Source: Ilumatobacteraceae bacterium (lineage in GTDB: Bacteria > Actinomycetota > Acidimicrobiia > Acidimicrobiales > Ilumatobacteraceae). From it: 18,989 bases of DNA. Under the pieces are notes generated by a model. That model was not told the DNA's origin. It did no database searches and saw only the letters and a list, made by a program, of their open reading frames with translations. The stretch lies in the NCBI GenBank assembly GCA_025456105.1, contig JALOLG010000002.1, positions 1 through 18,989 of the forward strand, read 5' to 3'. This document shows positions 6,685-13,930 of this stretch, in pieces (within the stretch, counting starts at the first letter, position 1; each line of letters opens with the position of its first letter). Made by a program: the position numbers and the translations under genes.

Positions 6685-7950
6685 TCAGAAGCCGGGCGGC
6701 AGGAGCCGGTTGACGTTCTGGAAGAAGAAGTAGAGGACCACCACGAACGGCACGATGCCGACGGCGAGGCCGACGAGATCGTGGCGGGTGCGCCGGCTGA
6801 GCAGGTAGGCCCCGACGGCGATCAGCGTGAGCAGCGCGCCCCAGAGGGCGATCTGCCCCCACGCGTCGGGGTCGCTGAACCAGCCGCGGGCGAACGCATC
6901 GGCGGTGGCGTCGGTGACCTGGCCGGTGGACGCATCGGTGCCGCCACCTCCGTCGACCGGCGTGGTGACCACCGGGACCGACTCCGGTGTCGCCTCGGGG
7001 TCCGACGTGACCGGTGCGGTGCCGTCGGTGGGGGCCTCGGTGGTGGCGGGGACCTCCTCGGGGACCTCCTCGTCGGGCAGCGCCTCCTGGCCGTCGCCGT
7101 ACGGGGTGGCCACGCCGATGGGTGCCGACGCCGACGGGTCGAGGCCGGCCACGACGATGATCCGCTGGCGGGTCGAGAACGCCGGGTGGCACGACACCAG
7201 CGTGAGCGTGGCGGCGTTCGGGTCGCTGGTGGCGATCACCTCGGACTGGCTGGGCTCGACGATCTGGGTGCCGAACACGCGGTACACGAAGCGGCCGGCG
7301 AGGGTGCTGACGATGATCTCGTCGCCGGGCTCGAGCCGGTCGATGCGGCGGAACGGCTCGCCGAAGGTGGTGCGGTGCCCCGCGATCGCGGCGTTGCCGA
7401 GCTGGCCCGGCAGCGGCGTGGACGGGAAGTGACCGGGGCCCTTCTTCAGATCGTCGACGGTGACGCCGGCGACCACGATGTGGTCGGTGCCGATCGTGGG
7501 CATCTCGAGTCGGGCGATCGGCTCGCCCGGCCCGATCGGCGGCAGCTCCTGCACGACGGGCGCGATCGTGGTGGTCGTCGTCTCGGGTGGGACCGTCTCG
7601 GGCGGGACGGTCTCGGCGGGAGCCGTCCCGGGCGGCACGGTCTCGCCGGGCGCCGAGGTGGGGGGCGCAGTGGGCGGCACGGTCGTCGGGGCGACCGTCG
7701 TGGTCGTGGCCGGCGCCGTGGTGGTCGTGGCGGGCGAGGTGTCGGTGCCGGCGGCGGCCAGGAGGTCCTCGAACTCGCTCTCGAGGCGGTTCTGGGCGCG
7801 AGCGGTCTCGATCGCGGTGCCCCAGAGCTGGTACGCGACGAACGAGAACAGGAGCAGGCCGACGGCGATCAGCACCTTGCCGACCGTGCCGACGGCCCAG
7901 CGCCAGTCGCGGGGCGGACGCGTGTCCCACTTGCTCGGTCGGTCCGCCAC
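6685..7950 (-). CDS. class E sortase with flanking Thr/Pro-rich linkers
   Basis: This is a 421-residue membrane-anchored transpeptidase that would join secreted proteins to the cell wall or to each other outside the membrane. An N-terminal helix (about residues 24-44) is followed by a Thr/Pro/Glu-rich linker (about 72-135) and then the sortase beta-barrel. Catalytic residues are His192 (AIAGHRTT), Cys254 (TLVSCHPAFS) and Arg263 (TRQRIIVVAG). After the barrel comes a second acidic Thr/Pro-rich linker (about 288-345) and two more hydrophobic helices (about 366-385 and 392-410). The extra C-terminal membrane pair is unusual compared with single-helix sortases. The start is a GTG with TAGCGT 8 nt upstream. 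No substrate with an LPXTG-like sorting signal is visible in this window. It is transcribed divergently from ccmA across 62 bp. Confidence 0.9.
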   Translation of the reverse strand: MADRPSKWDTRPPRDWRWAVGTVGKVLIAVGLLLFSFVAYQLWGTAIETARAQNRLESEFEDLLAAAGTDTSPATTTTAPATTTTVAPTTVPPTAPPTSAPGETVPPGTAPAETVPPETVPPETTTTTIAPVVQELPPIGPGEPIARLEMPTIGTDHIVVAGVTVDDLKKGPGHFPSTPLPGQLGNAAIAGHRTTFGEPFRRIDRLEPGDEIIVSTLAGRFVYRVFGTQIVEPSQSEVIATSDPNAATLTLVSCHPAFSTRQRIIVVAGLDPSASAPIGVATPYGDGQEALPDEEVPEEVPATTEAPTDGTAPVTSDPEATPESVPVVTTPVDGGGGTDASTGQVTDATADAFARGWFSDPDAWGQIALWGALLTLIAVGAYLLSRRTRHDLVGLAVGIVPFVVVLYFFFQNVNRLLPPGF

Positions 7951-7958
7951 GAGGGCCG

Positions 7959-7964
7959 ACGCTA
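7959..7964 (-). promoter_or_regulatory. -10 element for the sortase gene
   Basis: TAGCGT on the minus strand ends 8 nt before the GTG start at 7950, with no Shine-Dalgarno in between. The same hexamer occurs in front of ccmA and the gene at 18348. No convincing -35 is seen. Confidence 0.45.
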
Positions 7965-7996
7965 CCGGCGCCCATCGCTTCGGGGGGCGCAGGCCG

Positions 7997-8002
7997 TAGC
8001 GT
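7997..8002 (+). promoter_or_regulatory. ccmA: -10 element for the ccm operon
   Basis: TAGCGT in the context CGTAGCGT ends 10 nt before the ccmA ATG at 8013. With the sortase -10 it makes a divergent pair inside a 62-bp intergenic region. No convincing -35 is seen. Confidence 0.45.
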
Positions 8003-8012
8003 GCTCTCGCCC

Positions 8013-8693
8013 ATGGACGCCGCGCCCGATCCCGAGCACGAGCACCCCGCGCGCCCGGTGGTCGAGCTCACCGACGCCGTGGCGCTCCTCGGCCCCTACC
8101 CCGCGCTCGCGGGCGCCACGATCCGGGTCGACCCCGGCGAGATCGTGCTGCTGCGCGGCCCGAACGGTGCCGGCAAGACGACGCTCCTGCGCGTCTGCGC
8201 CGGCCTCGTGCCACTGTCGCGGGGCGAGGGCAGGGTGCTCGGGCACGACCTGCGCACCGAGCGGGCGGCGGTCCGCCCGCGCGTCGGCCTGCTCGGCCAC
8301 TCGAACGGCCTCTACGGCGATCTCACGGTGCGCGAGAACGTGCGCTTCTGGGGTGCGCTGGTGGGGGCGACCGGCGACGAGATCGACGCGGCGCTCGAGC
8401 GCATGGCCGTGGGCGGTCGGCTCGCGGAGGTGCCGGCCCGCAAGCTGTCGGCCGGCCAGCGCCGACGCACGGCGCTGGCGTGCCTGGTGGCCCGCCGCGC
8501 GCAGCTGTGGCTGCTCGACGAGCCGCACGCCGGCCTCGACGCCGCCGGTCGCGACCAGCTCGACGACACGCTCCGCGCCGCGGTCGCCGCCGGGGCCACG
8601 ATCGTGGTGGCGAGTCACGAGCTCGAGCGGGCCGGATCGCTCGCGACCCGCACCGTCGACGTGGTGGCCGGCCAGGTCAGGAGCGTCGCGTGA
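8013..8693 (+). CDS. ccmA: CcmA, haem export ABC transporter ATPase
   Basis: This is the 226-residue ATPase of the CcmABCD complex, which releases haem-loaded CcmE for cytochrome c maturation. Motifs in order are Walker A GPNGAGKT (49-56), a Q-loop region reading GLLGHSNGLYGDLTVRENV, signature LSAGQ (145-149), Walker B LWLLDEPHAGLD (165-176) and the switch histidine His202 (VASHE). The LLGHxxGxY form and short length match CcmA better than other ABC ATPases. The ATG at 8013 fits the family N-terminus and has a -10 element just upstream, whereas a longer in-frame extension upstream would run through the sortase gene. The stop overlaps the ccmB start as GTGA. It is the first gene of a nine-gene ccm operon. 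Confidence 0.93.
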   Translation: MDAAPDPEHEHPARPVVELTDAVALLGPYPALAGATIRVDPGEIVLLRGPNGAGKTTLLRVCAGLVPLSRGEGRVLGHDLRTERAAVRPRVGLLGHSNGLYGDLTVRENVRFWGALVGATGDEIDAALERMAVGGRLAEVPARKLSAGQRRRTALACLVARRAQLWLLDEPHAGLDAAGRDQLDDTLRAAVAAGATIVVASHELERAGSLATRTVDVVAGQVRSVA

Positions 8694-9373
8694 GCCGGTG
8701 GCGGGTGGCGCTGCTGGTGGCCCGCAAGGACCTCGCGATCGAGTGGCGCAGCCGCGTCGTGCTCGACCAGGTGCTGCCCTTCGCCGGCGTCACGATGGTG
8801 CTGTTCGCGTTCGCGCTCGACAGCGACGCCGTGCTCGAGCGGGTCGCGCCGGGCCTCGTGTGGCTGGCCGTGCTGTTCAGCCTGCTGGTGCTGGTGCAGC
8901 GGGCGTTCGCCGTCGAGGCGGCCGACGGGGCGCTCGACGCCCTGCGCGTGGCCGGCGTCGACCCGATGTCGATCTACTGGGGCAAGGGGCTCTCGCTCGC
9001 GCTCCAGCTGCTCGTGCTCGAGGCCCTGCTCCTGGCGGCGGCGGTGGTGCTCTACGGCGCCGAGGTGCCGGCCGAGGGCGTCGTGCTCTTGGTCACGACC
9101 TCGATCACCGCTACCCCTGGTCTCGCCGCCGTCGGTACGCTGTACGGAGGCCTCGCCGCCGGGTTCACGGGACGTGAGACGTTGCTCCCACTGCTCGTCC
9201 TCCCGGCGGTGGCGCCCGTGTTGATCGGAGCCACACGGGCGGTCGAGTCGGCCCTCGGCACCGCCGGGGCGGCGACGTCGGACGGGTGGCCCTGGGTGGG
9301 CCTCCTGACGGTGTTCGCCGTCGCGTTCGGGGTCGGCGGCTCGCTCGCCTTCGGGCCGCTGATCGACGAGTGA
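8690..9373 (+). CDS. ccmB: CcmB, haem exporter membrane subunit
   Basis: This 227-residue integral membrane protein is the permease partner of CcmA. The N-terminus VALLVARKDLAIEWRSRVV matches the KDLxxExRS signature of CcmB. Roughly six hydrophobic helices follow, and the GVDPMSIYWGKGLSLALQLL loop is typical. The GTG start at 8690 shares a GTGA with the ccmA stop, suggesting translational coupling and a fixed subunit ratio. The end of the gene carries a small 11-bp duplication (9361-9382) that repeats the stop codon. The next gene is 21 nt away, one of only two junctions in the operon without overlap. Confidence 0.92.
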   Translation: MSRWRVALLVARKDLAIEWRSRVVLDQVLPFAGVTMVLFAFALDSDAVLERVAPGLVWLAVLFSLLVLVQRAFAVEAADGALDALRVAGVDPMSIYWGKGLSLALQLLVLEALLLAAAVVLYGAEVPAEGVVLLVTTSITATPGLAAVGTLYGGLAAGFTGRETLLPLLVLPAVAPVLIGATRAVESALGTAGAATSDGWPWVGLLTVFAVAFGVGGSLAFGPLIDE

Positions 9374-9382
9374 TCGACGAGT
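9361..9382 (+). repeat. 11-bp tandem duplication at the ccmB stop
   Basis: GATCGACGAGT occurs twice in direct succession (9361-9371 and 9372-9382), so the end of ccmB is followed by a second copy of its last codons and another TGA at 9382-9384. It is probably a small slippage duplication without function. Confidence 0.85.
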
Positions 9383-9394
9383 GAACGGAACCAG

Positions 9395-10177
9395 ATGACC
9401 ACCACCGACCTCGACGCCGGGACCCCCGCCCGGACGTCGGCCCCCCGGGGGACGGGCACGCGGGCCACCCGCGTGCTCGGCATCGCCACCGTGGTCGCGA
9501 TGGCGTGGCTCGTGGCCTTCGGCCTCGGCTTCTCGCCCGCCGACCGCGACCAGGAGGAGTCGGTCCGCATCCTCTACGTGCACGTGCCCACGATCTGGAT
9601 CGCGTACCTGGCCTTCGTGGTCACGGCGATCTCGTCGGGCTGCTACCTGTTCGGCCGCAAGAAGTCGCTCGGCTTCGACCGGGTGGCGGGTGCGAGCGCC
9701 GAGATCGGCGTCGTGTTCATGGCGGTCACCCTGATCGTGGGCGCCCTCTGGGGCCGCCTCACGTGGGGCGTGTTCTGGCAGTGGGACGCCCGGCTCACCA
9801 CCACGGCGCTGCTGTTCGTCACCTACATCGGCTACCTCGCCGTTCGCCGACTGGGCGGCAGCCACCACCAGCGGGCCAAGCGCAGCGCGGTGCTCGGCCT
9901 GCTCGCGGTGCTCGAGATCCCGCTGGTGCACTGGAGCGTGCGCCTGTGGCGCAGCCTGCACCAGGAGGCCACGGTGCTGCGCACCGACGGCGACATCTCG
10001 ATGGACGGCCTCATGCTGTTCAGCCTGTTCGTCGGCGTGATCGCGTTCACGTTGCTCTACGTGTGGCTGCTGCTGCACCGGTCGCGCACGATGTTCCTCG
10101 AGGACCTCATCGAGGACCGCGGGCTCGACCAGGCGCTCGCCGCCCGGCGGGCCGAGGCCGAGGAGGTGCGGCCGTGA
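9395..10177 (+). CDS. ccmC: CcmC, haem-handling protein
   Basis: This 260-residue membrane protein loads haem onto CcmE. The tryptophan-rich signature reads WGVFWQWDAR (124-133). The two histidines expected to hold haem are His63 (LYVHVPTIW) and His179 (LVHWSV), at spacing like that of the E. coli protein. Six hydrophobic helices are visible, starting near residue 27, after a polar N-terminal tail of about 25 residues. The C-terminus is a charged cytoplasmic tail, which runs into ccmD through a GTGA overlap. The ATG at 9395 is preceded by only a weak purine stretch (GAACGGAA). CcmC rather than the System II protein CcsA is supported by the neighbouring ccmABDEF genes and the short length. Confidence 0.95.
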   Translation: MTTTDLDAGTPARTSAPRGTGTRATRVLGIATVVAMAWLVAFGLGFSPADRDQEESVRILYVHVPTIWIAYLAFVVTAISSGCYLFGRKKSLGFDRVAGASAEIGVVFMAVTLIVGALWGRLTWGVFWQWDARLTTTALLFVTYIGYLAVRRLGGSHHQRAKRSAVLGLLAVLEIPLVHWSVRLWRSLHQEATVLRTDGDISMDGLMLFSLFVGVIAFTLLYVWLLLHRSRTMFLEDLIEDRGLDQALAARRAEAEEVRP

Positions 10178-10341
10178 GCGCCGCCATCGTGGGGGCGATC
10201 GTCGAGATGGACGACGCCGGCTTCATCATCGGCAGCTACGTGCTGACGTTCGCCACGGTCGGGCTGTTCGCCTGGCGCACGCTGCGGCGCGGCCGGCGGC
10301 TCGCCGAGCAGGTGCCCGACGAGGAGAAGTACTGGCTGTGA
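10174..10341 (+). CDS. ccmD: CcmD, small membrane protein of the haem-release complex
   Basis: This is a 55-residue protein with one membrane helix, GFIIGSYVLTFATVGLFAW (about residues 16-35), followed by a basic segment RTLRRGRRLAEQ. That layout, size and place between ccmC and ccmE identify CcmD, which links CcmC and CcmE to CcmAB. It starts with GTG at 10174 in a GTGA overlap with ccmC and ends in another GTGA with ccmE. Such short genes are easily missed by annotation. Confidence 0.88.
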   Translation: MSAAIVGAIVEMDDAGFIIGSYVLTFATVGLFAWRTLRRGRRLAEQVPDEEKYWL

Positions 10342-10814
10342 CCGACCTCACCCCCCGCCCGGTCGATGCCGCCCCGCCCGCACGTTCGGGCCGCCGACGG
10401 ATCGTGCCGATGCTCGTGCTCGGCGGCGTGCTCGTGGCCGGTGGCGTGATCGTCACGCAGTTCCTCGGCTCGGCGGTGGACTACTACTGCAACGTCGACG
10501 AGATCGGCACCCGCAGCGGGTGCGACGACGACCGCCGCCTGCGGGTCCAGGGCACCGTCGAAGCCGACTCCGTCGAGCTCGACCGTGGCACCACCACGTT
10601 CGTGATCACGTTCAACGGGGCCGAGCTGCCGGTGCGCTACGAGGGCGAGCCCGGCGGCATCTTCAAGGAGTGCCTGCCCGTGGTGGTGCACGGCCAGATC
10701 GTCGACGGCACGCTCGAGGGCGACCGCGTCGAGGTGAAGCACTCCGAGGAGTACGAGGCCGCCAACGAGGACCGCCTCGAGCCCGATCCGCGGTGCGAGC
10801 CCGGGACGGTGTGA
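10338..10814 (+). CDS. ccmE: CcmE, haem chaperone
   Basis: This is a 158-residue membrane-anchored beta-barrel that binds haem covalently through a histidine on the outer face of the membrane. One helix (about residues 22-44) anchors it. The barrel contains RRLRVQGTVEADSV and TFVITFNGAELPVRYEG, and the haem-binding motif HxxxY is present as His135-SEE-Tyr139. The protein has four cysteines outside the anchor: Cys51, Cys62, Cys112 (FKEC, where many CcmE have EG) and Cys153 near the C-terminus. This could allow two disulfides in the exported domain. The start GTG overlaps the ccmD stop as GTGA. The 7 nt after its stop contain no ribosome site for ccmF. Confidence 0.94.
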   Translation: MTDLTPRPVDAAPPARSGRRRIVPMLVLGGVLVAGGVIVTQFLGSAVDYYCNVDEIGTRSGCDDDRRLRVQGTVEADSVELDRGTTTFVITFNGAELPVRYEGEPGGIFKECLPVVVHGQIVDGTLEGDRVEVKHSEEYEAANEDRLEPDPRCEPGTV

Positions 10815-10821
10815 CCGGCCG

Positions 10822-12843
10822 ATGACCGCCGCCACGGTGAACGCGGCGCTCGGCAACGCCGGGCTGCTGCTCATGCTCGTCGCCTCGATCGTGGGCGCGC
10901 TCTCCACGGTGGCCGCCGTGCGGTCGGGCAACGTCCGGGCGCTGCGGGGCGTGTCGCGCTACGCCTGGCTGATCCTCGCCGGGGCCGTGCTCGCCACGGT
11001 GATGATGCAGCGGGCCCTCATCACCCGCGACTTCACGTTGGCGTACGTGCAGCAGGTGGGTGCCACGAGCACGCCCGCGCTCTACAACGTCGCCGCCATG
11101 TGGAGCGCCCTCGAGGGCTCGATCCTGCTGTGGGTGCTCGTGCTGGCGGGCTTCACGGCGGCCGTCGCCTGGCGCTACCGGAAGCGCACCGACGACCCGC
11201 TCGTCGCCTGGGCGATGGTGGTGATGTTCGCCGTGTCGGCGTTCTTCGCGTTCGTGGCGTTCGGTCCGGCGTCGCCGTTCCAGACCGTCGCGATCCCGCC
11301 CGGGTTCGTCGACGGCCCGGGCCCGAACCCGCTCCTCCAGAACCACATCCTGGTGCTGTTCCACCCGCCGATCCTCTACCTCGGCTACGTGGGCTTCACC
11401 GTCCCGTTCGCCTTCGCGATCGCGGCGCTGGTCACCGGCCGCGTGGGCGAGGGCTGGCTGATGGAGACGCGCCGCTGGGCGCTGTTCGCCTGGGCGTTCC
11501 TCACCATCGGCATCATCCTCGGTGCCTGGTGGAGCTACGAGGTCCTCGGCTGGAGCGGCGTGTGGGCGTGGGACCCGGTCGAGAACGCGAGCCTGCTGCC
11601 GTGGCTCACGGGGACGGCCTACATCCACTCCGTGCTCGTGCAGGAGCGGCGCGGCATGTTGCGGGTGTGGAACATCAGCTTGCTGGTGGCCACGTTCGCG
11701 CTCACGATCCTGGGCACGTTCATCACGCGCTCGGGGATCATCTCGAGCGTCCACGCGTTCGGCGCCGGTGAGGTCGACGGGTACCTGCTCGGCTTCTTCG
11801 GGGTCGTGGTGTTCGTCTCGCTCGGGCTGATCGCGTGGCGCGGCGACCGGCTGCGCTCGCCCGGCTCGATCGACTCGCCGGTGTCGCGCGAGGGCGCGTT
11901 CCTGGCCAACAACGTGCTGTTCACGGTGTTCGCGTTCGTCGTGCTCCTCGGCACGCTGTTCCCGCTGCTCGTGGAGGCGCTGCAGGACCGCCGCACCGTG
12001 GTGGGTGCGCCCTACTTCGACCGGCTGTCGATGCCGATCGGCCTGGTGATGCTCTTCCTGATGGGCATCGCCCCCGTGCTGCCGTGGCGCAAGGCGTCCA
12101 CCGAGCTGCTGCGCGACCGCCTGTTCTGGCCGGCGTGGATGGGGGCCGGGTGCCTGGTGCTGGCGCTCGTGCTCGGCGCCGACGGCTGGGCACCGCTCGC
12201 GGCGTTCGGCCTCGCCGGGTTCGCGGCCGGCTCGGCGCTGCGCCAGCTCGTGCTGGCCACTCGGCGCCAGGGGTGGCGCGGCCTGGTGGGTCGAGCGAAC
12301 GGCGGCATGGTCGTGCACCTCGGCGTGATCCTCATCGCGGTGGGCCTCGCCGCGTCGAACAGCTTCACCCACTCGGCGACGATCCCGCTCGAGGTGGGCA
12401 CCGTGCAGCGCTGGGGCGGCCACACGTTCGAGCTGCTCGAGATCACCGAGGAGGACACCGCCCGGGTCAACGTGGTGAAGGCGCAGGTCCTCCTCGACGG
12501 CGACCAGGCGTACGCGCCGGCCATCACGCTCTACAAGAAGATCGGCGCCAACATCGGCACACCCAGCGTGCGGACCGGCTTCACGAAGGACGTCTACCTC
12601 ACGATCGACGGCACGGTGCGGCCCGAGCCCGGTGCCACCGAGGTCACGCTGCGCGTGTTCGTGAAGCCGATGATCCTGTGGCTGTGGATCGGGGCCGGCC
12701 TGATGGCCGTCGGCACGCTCCTCGCGGCCTTCCCCGGCCACCGCCGCCGTCGACCCACCGACCCGGTGAGCGCCCCCATCGGCGATCCCGACGTCGAGCC
12801 CGCCGCCGTCGAGCCCGCCGCGCCCGTGGGGGCCGCGCCGTGA
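10822..12843 (+). CDS. ccmF: CcmF, cytochrome c haem lyase subunit
   Basis: This 673-residue polytopic membrane protein attaches haem from CcmE to apocytochrome c. The tryptophan-rich WWD block spans residues 236-257 and includes GVWAWDPVENAS. Conserved histidines are visible as His181 (LFHPPILYLGYVG), His269 (YIHSVL), His311 (SSVHAFG) and His499 (GGMVVHLGV), the last likely a ligand of the structural haem b. A hydrophilic domain (about residues 520-610) precedes a last helix, and the C-terminal tail is Pro/Ala-rich. The ATG at 10822 lies 7 nt after ccmE with no Shine-Dalgarno. The stop overlaps the ccmG start as GTGA. Confidence 0.95.
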   Translation: MTAATVNAALGNAGLLLMLVASIVGALSTVAAVRSGNVRALRGVSRYAWLILAGAVLATVMMQRALITRDFTLAYVQQVGATSTPALYNVAAMWSALEGSILLWVLVLAGFTAAVAWRYRKRTDDPLVAWAMVVMFAVSAFFAFVAFGPASPFQTVAIPPGFVDGPGPNPLLQNHILVLFHPPILYLGYVGFTVPFAFAIAALVTGRVGEGWLMETRRWALFAWAFLTIGIILGAWWSYEVLGWSGVWAWDPVENASLLPWLTGTAYIHSVLVQERRGMLRVWNISLLVATFALTILGTFITRSGIISSVHAFGAGEVDGYLLGFFGVVVFVSLGLIAWRGDRLRSPGSIDSPVSREGAFLANNVLFTVFAFVVLLGTLFPLLVEALQDRRTVVGAPYFDRLSMPIGLVMLFLMGIAPVLPWRKASTELLRDRLFWPAWMGAGCLVLALVLGADGWAPLAAFGLAGFAAGSALRQLVLATRRQGWRGLVGRANGGMVVHLGVILIAVGLAASNSFTHSATIPLEVGTVQRWGGHTFELLEITEEDTARVNVVKAQVLLDGDQAYAPAITLYKKIGANIGTPSVRTGFTKDVYLTIDGTVRPEPGATEVTLRVFVKPMILWLWIGAGLMAVGTLLAAFPGHRRRRPTDPVSAPIGDPDVEPAAVEPAAPVGAAP

Positions 12844-13439
12844 GCGTGGTCGAGGCACCCGAGTCGCCGGCCGAGGGCCGTGGCCGCCGGCGTGTCGCCC
12901 CGATCGTCGTCGGCGTGCTCGCGCTGGTGATGATCGGGCTGTTCGTGCTGCTGGCCGGCGCGGGCGACGCCAAGAACGCCACGGCCAACACGCGCCTGCT
13001 CGACCGCCCGGCGCCCGAGGCCACCGCCCGCGCCGCCGACGGCTCCACCTTCGACCTGGCCCGCCGCAAGGGCAGCTGGGTGGTGGTCAACTTCTTCCAG
13101 TCGACGTGCATCCCCTGCCAGCAGGAGCACCCCGAGCTGGTCGCGTTCGCCGAGCAGCAGCAGGCGCTCGATCCCACCATCGCCGCCGAGCTCTACACCG
13201 TGGTGGTCGACGACGCCCAGGACGCCGTCGAGCGCTTCTTCGCCGAGGAAGGCGGCGACTGGCCGGTGCTGTACGACGACGACGGCGGCTTCGCCGTCGC
13301 GTTCGGCGTGGCCAAGGTGCCCGAGACCTGGATCATCGATCCGGAGGGGTTCGTGCGGGCGCGGTTCATCTCCCAGGTCACCGCCGAGGGGCTCGGCACG
13401 ACGCTGCAGCAGCTGCGCGAGCTGAGGGAGCCGACGTGA
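12840..13439 (+). CDS. ccmG: CcmG/TlpA-like thioredoxin-fold thiol reductant
   Basis: This 199-residue protein has one N-terminal anchor helix (about residues 20-40) and an exported thioredoxin domain. The active site is Cys90-IPC93 in the context NFFQSTCIPCQQEHPEL, and the cis-proline is Pro161 (AKVPETWIIDPEG). It should keep apocytochrome or CcmH cysteines reduced for haem attachment. The residue before the first cysteine is Thr, where most relatives have Trp (WCxxC), which could change its redox potential. Its place between ccmF and ccmH supports CcmG over a general TlpA. Start and stop both lie in GTGA overlaps. Confidence 0.9.
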   Translation: MSVVEAPESPAEGRGRRRVAPIVVGVLALVMIGLFVLLAGAGDAKNATANTRLLDRPAPEATARAADGSTFDLARRKGSWVVVNFFQSTCIPCQQEHPELVAFAEQQQALDPTIAAELYTVVVDDAQDAVERFFAEEGGDWPVLYDDDGGFAVAFGVAKVPETWIIDPEGFVRARFISQVTAEGLGTTLQQLRELREPT

Positions 13440-13930
13440 GCGCCCGCTCGCTCAACCGCCGGCTGAAGTCGACCGCGGGGTGGGTCGCGCTGCTGTTCGT
13501 CGTGGTGGCTGCGCTCGCCGTGGGCGCCACCCGCGACACCGGGCCGCAGTCCGCCGGCGACCGGGTCGACGCGATCTCGCGGCGCATCGCCTGCCCCGAG
13601 TGCGACGGCGAGAGCGTCTACGAGTCGCGCAGCCGGGCGTCGGAGGCGATCCGCACCGAGATCCGGGCGCAGGTGAACGCCGGCCGCGCCGACGACGATC
13701 AGATCATCGAGTTCGTCGCCGAGCGCTTCGGCGGTCAGGTGCTGCTGGTGCCGCGCTCGACGGGCATCGAGGCGCTGGCGTGGGCGCTCCCGGCGGCCGC
13801 GCTCGTGGTGGGCGTGACGGCGCTGTTCTTCGCCTTCCGTCGCTGGCGCCTCGAGGCAGCCGGCGTGCCCGAGCCCACCGACGACGACATCGCGCTCGTG
13901 GCCGAGGCCCGGGCCGCGGAGCGGGAGTGA
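13436..13930 (+). CDS. ccmH: CcmH, apocytochrome thiol-handling protein
   Basis: This 164-residue protein is of the CcmH/CycL family. An N-terminal helix (about residues 15-31) leads to a domain with Cys53-PEC56 in ISRRIACPECDGESVYES, the counterpart of the LRCPxCQ motif. Next come RTEIRAQVNAG and DDQIIEFVAERFGGQVLL, typical of the family's helical domain, then a second helix (about 114-134) and a cytoplasmic tail. It would form a mixed disulfide with the apocytochrome CxxCH and pass it to CcmF. The GTG start at 13436 overlaps the ccmG stop, and its stop overlaps the ccmI start. Confidence 0.93.
   Translation: MSARSLNRRLKSTAGWVALLFVVVAALAVGATRDTGPQSAGDRVDAISRRIACPECDGESVYESRSRASEAIRTEIRAQVNAGRADDDQIIEFVAERFGGQVLLVPRSTGIEALAWALPAAALVVGVTALFFAFRRWRLEAAGVPEPTDDDIALVAEARAAERE

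Noticed and set aside
7587..8012. N-terminal extension of CcmA
   Set aside because: It would read antisense through the sortase linker; the CcmA family starts close to the Walker A motif and a -10 element precedes the ATG at 8013.
6253..9177. 974-residue open frame on the plus strand
   Set aside because: It crosses the DUF6886-like gene, is antisense to the sortase and overlaps ccmA and ccmB out of frame. No coherent protein family is visible.
10663..12858. 731-residue open frame on the minus strand opposite ccmF
   Set aside because: His/Arg/Glu-rich shadow of the ccmF coding strand; ccmF shows all family motifs.
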